Shown here: one piece after another, positions 61,457 through 64,000 of the stretch
Layout: each line of letters opens with the position of its first letter
Numbering within the stretch: the stretch's first letter is position 1
Assembly (NCBI GenBank): GCA_017470325.1
Contig: JAFUES010000007.1
Coordinates: forward strand, 1 to 64,000
From: Oscillospiraceae bacterium
GTDB taxonomy: Bacteria > Bacillota_A > Clostridia > Oscillospirales > Oscillospiraceae
Direction of reading: 5' to 3'
DNA: 64,000 nucleotides
Translations under genes and position numbers: made by a program
The notes under the pieces: model-generated
Databases searched by the model: none
Seen by the model: only the letters and a program-made list of their open reading frames with translations
Told to the model about the DNA's origin: nothing

Positions 61457-62020
61457 ATGGAATACAGACTGCAAACACCGATCACAAAAGAACAGCTCTC
61501 CGTGCTGCGCGCCGGGGACCGGGTGCTCCTTTCCGGCACGGTCTATACCGCCCGGGACGCCGCCCACAAGCGGCTCATGGAGCTGTTGGATGCGGGACAG
61601 CCTCTCCCCTTCCCGCTGGAGGGAAGCGTGATCTACTATGTGGGCCCCACGCCCGAAAGGCCCGGTCAGGTGATCGGCTCCGCCGGTCCCACCACCTCCG
61701 GAAGGATGGACGCCTACTCCCCCCGCCTGCTGGATCTTGGCCAGAGCGTCATGATCGGCAAGGGCGGGCGCAGCGCCGCCGTGGTGGACGCCATACGCCG
61801 CAACGGCGCCGTGTATCTGGCCGCGCTGGGCGGCGCCGGCGCGCTGATGGGCGCCTGCGTGGAAGACTTGGAGGTGCTATGCTGGGAGGATCTGGGCTGT
61901 GAGGCTGTGCGCAGACTGCAGGTCCGGGACATGCCCCTGACCGTGGCCATCGACAGCACGGGTGAGAGCATCTACGAAAGCGGTCCCGCCGCTTATCTGG
62001 ACAGTTTGAAAACCGAGTAA
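61457..62020 (+). CDS. fumB: fumarate hydratase class I, beta subunit
   Basis: The 187-residue beta subunit carries the substrate-binding part. GPTPERPGQVIGSAGPTTSG is the core motif, followed by GKGGRSAAVVDAIRRNGAVY and GGAGALMGACVEDLEV. The ATG at 61457 has GAGGTG 4 bases upstream. The alpha and beta genes together are equivalent to one longer class I enzyme. A bidirectional terminator follows. Confidence 0.92.
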   Translation: MEYRLQTPITKEQLSVLRAGDRVLLSGTVYTARDAAHKRLMELLDAGQPLPFPLEGSVIYYVGPTPERPGQVIGSAGPTTSGRMDAYSPRLLDLGQSVMIGKGGRSAAVVDAIRRNGAVYLAALGGAGALMGACVEDLEVLCWEDLGCEAVRRLQVRDMPLTVAIDSTGESIYESGPAAYLDSLKTE

Positions 62021-62031
62021 ACCATAAAAAA

Positions 62032-62071
62032 GCAAGTACGGCGCGTCTGTGATTCGACGCGCCGTACTTGC
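62032..62071. terminator. bidirectional rho-independent terminator
   Basis: A 16-bp perfect stem (62032-62047 with 62056-62071, 8-base loop) begins GCAAGTACGG, with A-run before and T-rich run after. It serves the converging fumarase and DUF554 genes. Confidence 0.95.
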
Positions 62072-62084
62072 TCTTTCTTCTTTT

Positions 62085-62795
62085 TCAGAACAGGCTGCCA
62101 AGCCAGTTTGCTATAGGGAAATAGGCGATGGGCAGGAAAATGGCCGGCAGCATATTGGCCACCTTGACCCGCTCCTTCAAAGCCCCCACCATGTTGAGGC
62201 CCATACCGATCAGTATGGTGCCGCCCACTGCGGACATCTCTGTGACCACGGCGGTACTCAGTGCCGGACCCACTAGCCCGGCCAGCAGGGTCAAACCGCC
62301 CTGGAACAGCAGGATGAACAGCACAGAGCAGGTCACCCCAAAGCCCATGGCCGCGCCAAAGGCCATGGAGGACACAAAGTCCAGGGTGCTCTTGGCGTAG
62401 ATGATGCTGTAGTTATGGTTGATGCCAGCCTCCAGAGAACCCACAATGGTCATGGAGCCGATGCAAAACAGGATACAAGCGGACACGAAGCCCTCGGTGA
62501 ACCGGTTTTCCTTTACCTTGCCTTTCAGCACCTTATCCTTGATGAAGTCCCCCGCGTTCTCGATGCCGTCGTCGATACGGATCCACTCCCCCAGCACTGT
62601 GCCCAGCACCAGGCAAATGATCACGCACAGCAGATCCTGGGTGGCAATGGCGCTGGAAATACCGATGACCAGGGTACACAGGGACAGCACACGCATGACA
62701 GCGTTCTGCAGCTCCACCTTCAAGCGGTTGCGAAACAGGATGCCCAGCATGCTGCCGATCAGCACCGTCGCCATATTCACAAAGACTGCGATCAT
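62085..62795 (-). CDS. DUF554 integral membrane protein
   Basis: The 236-residue protein has about six to seven hydrophobic helices. GTVLGEWIRIDDGIENAGDF and SMTIVGSLEAGINHNYSIIYAKSTLDF are hallmark segments of DUF554, which is described as a possible transport or small-molecule channel family in Firmicutes and proteobacteria; no function is known. It is co-directional with the aroQ-aroK genes and 6 bases downstream of aroQ. Confidence 0.9.
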   Translation of the reverse strand: MIAVFVNMATVLIGSMLGILFRNRLKVELQNAVMRVLSLCTLVIGISSAIATQDLLCVIICLVLGTVLGEWIRIDDGIENAGDFIKDKVLKGKVKENRFTEGFVSACILFCIGSMTIVGSLEAGINHNYSIIYAKSTLDFVSSMAFGAAMGFGVTCSVLFILLFQGGLTLLAGLVGPALSTAVVTEMSAVGGTILIGMGLNMVGALKERVKVANMLPAIFLPIAYFPIANWLGSLF

Positions 62796-62801
62796 ACTCT
62801 C

Positions 62802-63248
62802 TTACCCCACACCGCGTTCGTTCAGATATTGCTTTAAATATAATATCGCCTGCCGGTAGCCGTCAAGCCCCAGCCCCATATAAGTCTTGATGCAGGCCAT
62901 GCCCGCATAGGAAATCTGACGGAACTCTTCCCGGTTCTTCACATCGGAGATATGGACCTCCACAGCAGGGATGGCCACAGATTTCAGCGCGTCCAGGATG
63001 GCCACACTGGTATGGGTGTAGGCGGCCGGGTTGATGACGATCCCATCCATGACGCCGTAAGCGCTCTGGATCTTGTCCACGATGGCGCCCTCATGGTTGG
63101 ACTGGAACAGCTCCACCTCAATGCCCTCCTGGCTGCAGGTCTTTCGCACCAGCTCCTGCAGGGCATTGAAATCCTCCTTGCCATAGATGGACGGTTCCCG
63201 GATTCCCAGCATGTTGATGTTGGGTCCGTTGATCACCAGAAGTCTCAT
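62802..63248 (-). CDS. aroQ: type II 3-dehydroquinate dehydratase
   Basis: The 148-residue enzyme of the shikimate pathway converts 3-dehydroquinate to 3-dehydroshikimate. LLVINGPNINMLGIREPSIYG carries the start motif, FQSNHEGAIVDKIQ and VINPAAYTHTSVAILDAL hold substrate-contact and catalytic residues, and EVHISDVKNREEFRQ closes the site. Length is normal. It overlaps the aroE-aroK fusion gene by 4 bases (ATGA). Confidence 0.96.
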   Translation of the reverse strand: MRLLVINGPNINMLGIREPSIYGKEDFNALQELVRKTCSQEGIEVELFQSNHEGAIVDKIQSAYGVMDGIVINPAAYTHTSVAILDALKSVAIPAVEVHISDVKNREEFRQISYAGMACIKTYMGLGLDGYRQAILYLKQYLNERGVG

Positions 63249-64000
63249 GCCAGCACCTCCAGGATCTTCTCCACCGTCTCCTCCAGACTGCCGTTGTTGT
63301 CGATCACATAGTCGGCAAAGGCCTCATACTGGGGTCTGCGCTTTTCATAGAGCTCGTTCAAATCGCTGCGCAGGGAGATGGGGCGGCCGTCCTTGGGCAG
63401 CAGCGCCGTGTCCCGCTGGATCCAGAAGATCGTTCCGTTCTGATGCAGCAGCGGATAGTTCTCCGCCCGGGTCACACAGCCCCCGCCAGTGGACAAGATG
63501 GCGCCGGACTGTTTCCCCAGCTGCGCGAGGACCTCAGTTTCCAGCTTCCGGAAGCCCTCCTCCCCCTGGGCGGCAAAGATCTCCGGGATGCTGCAGCCGG
63601 CCTGCTCCGCGATCAGGGCGTCCGCCTCCTGGACCGGGCGGCCCAGCCTCTGCCCCAGAGCGGCGGAAACGGTACTCTTCCCGCTGCCGGGCATGCCGAT
63701 GATGACCACGTTCTGCATAGAGGAGGCCAGTATATGCTCGATACGGTCGATCTGGCTGTCGTCGATGCTCGTGCCGGTGAACAGCTCCGAACTGCGCTTG
63801 GCCTGGGCCACCAGCATATAAAGACCGCTGGCGCAGGGGATGTGCAGGGCTTCCGCCTGCAGCATCAGCGCCGTGCGAGCCGGATTATAGACCACATCCA
63901 GCACGCCCTCGCACCGGGGGAACCGCCGCAGATCCACCGCAGCCTTGCCTGTGTTGGGGTACATACCAAGGGGCGTGGTGTTGGCGATGATCTGAGTGTC
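63245..64000 (-). CDS. aroE-aroK: shikimate dehydrogenase - shikimate kinase fusion (5' truncated by window edge)
   Basis: The last part of shikimate dehydrogenase (NTTPLGMYPNTGKAAVDL, GVLDVVYNPARTALMLQAEA, GLYMLVAQAKRSSELFTG) continues in frame into shikimate kinase. The kinase has P-loop IIGMPGSGKSTVSAALGQRL, ADALIAEQ, LSTGGGCVTR and SLEETVEKILEVL near the end. One peptide would catalyse two pathway steps. The first part lies outside the window. It is followed by aroQ in an operon. Confidence 0.93.
   Translation of the reverse strand, partial: DTQIIANTTPLGMYPNTGKAAVDLRRFPRCEGVLDVVYNPARTALMLQAEALHIPCASGLYMLVAQAKRSSELFTGTSIDDSQIDRIEHILASSMQNVVIIGMPGSGKSTVSAALGQRLGRPVQEADALIAEQAGCSIPEIFAAQGEEGFRKLETEVLAQLGKQSGAILSTGGGCVTRAENYPLLHQNGTIFWIQRDTALLPKDGRPISLRSDLNELYEKRRPQYEAFADYVIDNNGSLEETVEKILEVLA

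Overview
The window looks like the chromosome of an anaerobic gut-type Clostridia (Oscillospiraceae/Ruminococcaceae-like). The evidence is Firmicutes gene neighbourhoods (mltG with a U32 protein; a T-box leader, alaS and a HIT gene), a class I two-subunit fumarase, an aroE-aroK fusion, strong AGGAGG ribosome binding sites and moderately high GC. Genus cannot be fixed from sequence alone.

Positions 1 to about 44,820 are mobile DNA. At the left edge a group II intron (1-1873) with its reverse transcriptase lies just behind a HEAT-repeat gene. From 2564 to about 37,430 there is a siphovirus-type prophage of the HK97 packaging class. Read leftward, its late genes are small and large terminase, portal, AP2/HNH homing endonuclease, ClpP-like protease, major capsid, connectors, major tail protein, a tail chaperone with a -1 frameshift, tape measure and Dit. 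Upstream of the terminase lies an array of four small-gene cassettes (14.9-17.7 kb), each behind a copy of the same roughly 70-bp promoter module. Next come a ParB-methyltransferase fusion, a YwaF-like membrane gene on the opposite strand, an HNH nuclease and a shortened S-adenosylmethionine synthetase. The replication module (22.7-30.9 kb) carries a VRR-NUC nuclease, a primase-helicase, a family A DNA polymerase and an SNF2 helicase. The control region (31.0-37.4 kb) has an XRE regulator, a strongly promoted DUF6076-type gene, a Y-family polymerase, a divergent LexA-like S24 repressor, a second XRE protein and recA. Tail fibre, lysis and integrase genes are not in the window and should lie to the left.

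From 37.5 to 44.5 kb there is a restriction island on the minus strand: hsdR, hsdM, hsdS, an Mrr-type nuclease and a small cysteine-rich protein. It ends at a comEC gene that loses its coding frame immediately after the VAVSG motif near 44,822. This suggests that the element is integrated inside the competence gene.

From 44.8 to 64 kb the DNA is ordinary chromosome. It holds truncated comEC, a HIT protein, alaS with T-box, a U32 protein, mltG, a 43-aa Gly/Cys-rich membrane peptide, tmk, a sirtuin, a cyclodeaminase-family protein, prfC, a GH25 lysozyme-like protein, pcrA, an EamA transporter, fumarase alpha and beta, a DUF554 protein, aroQ and the edge-truncated aroE-aroK fusion.
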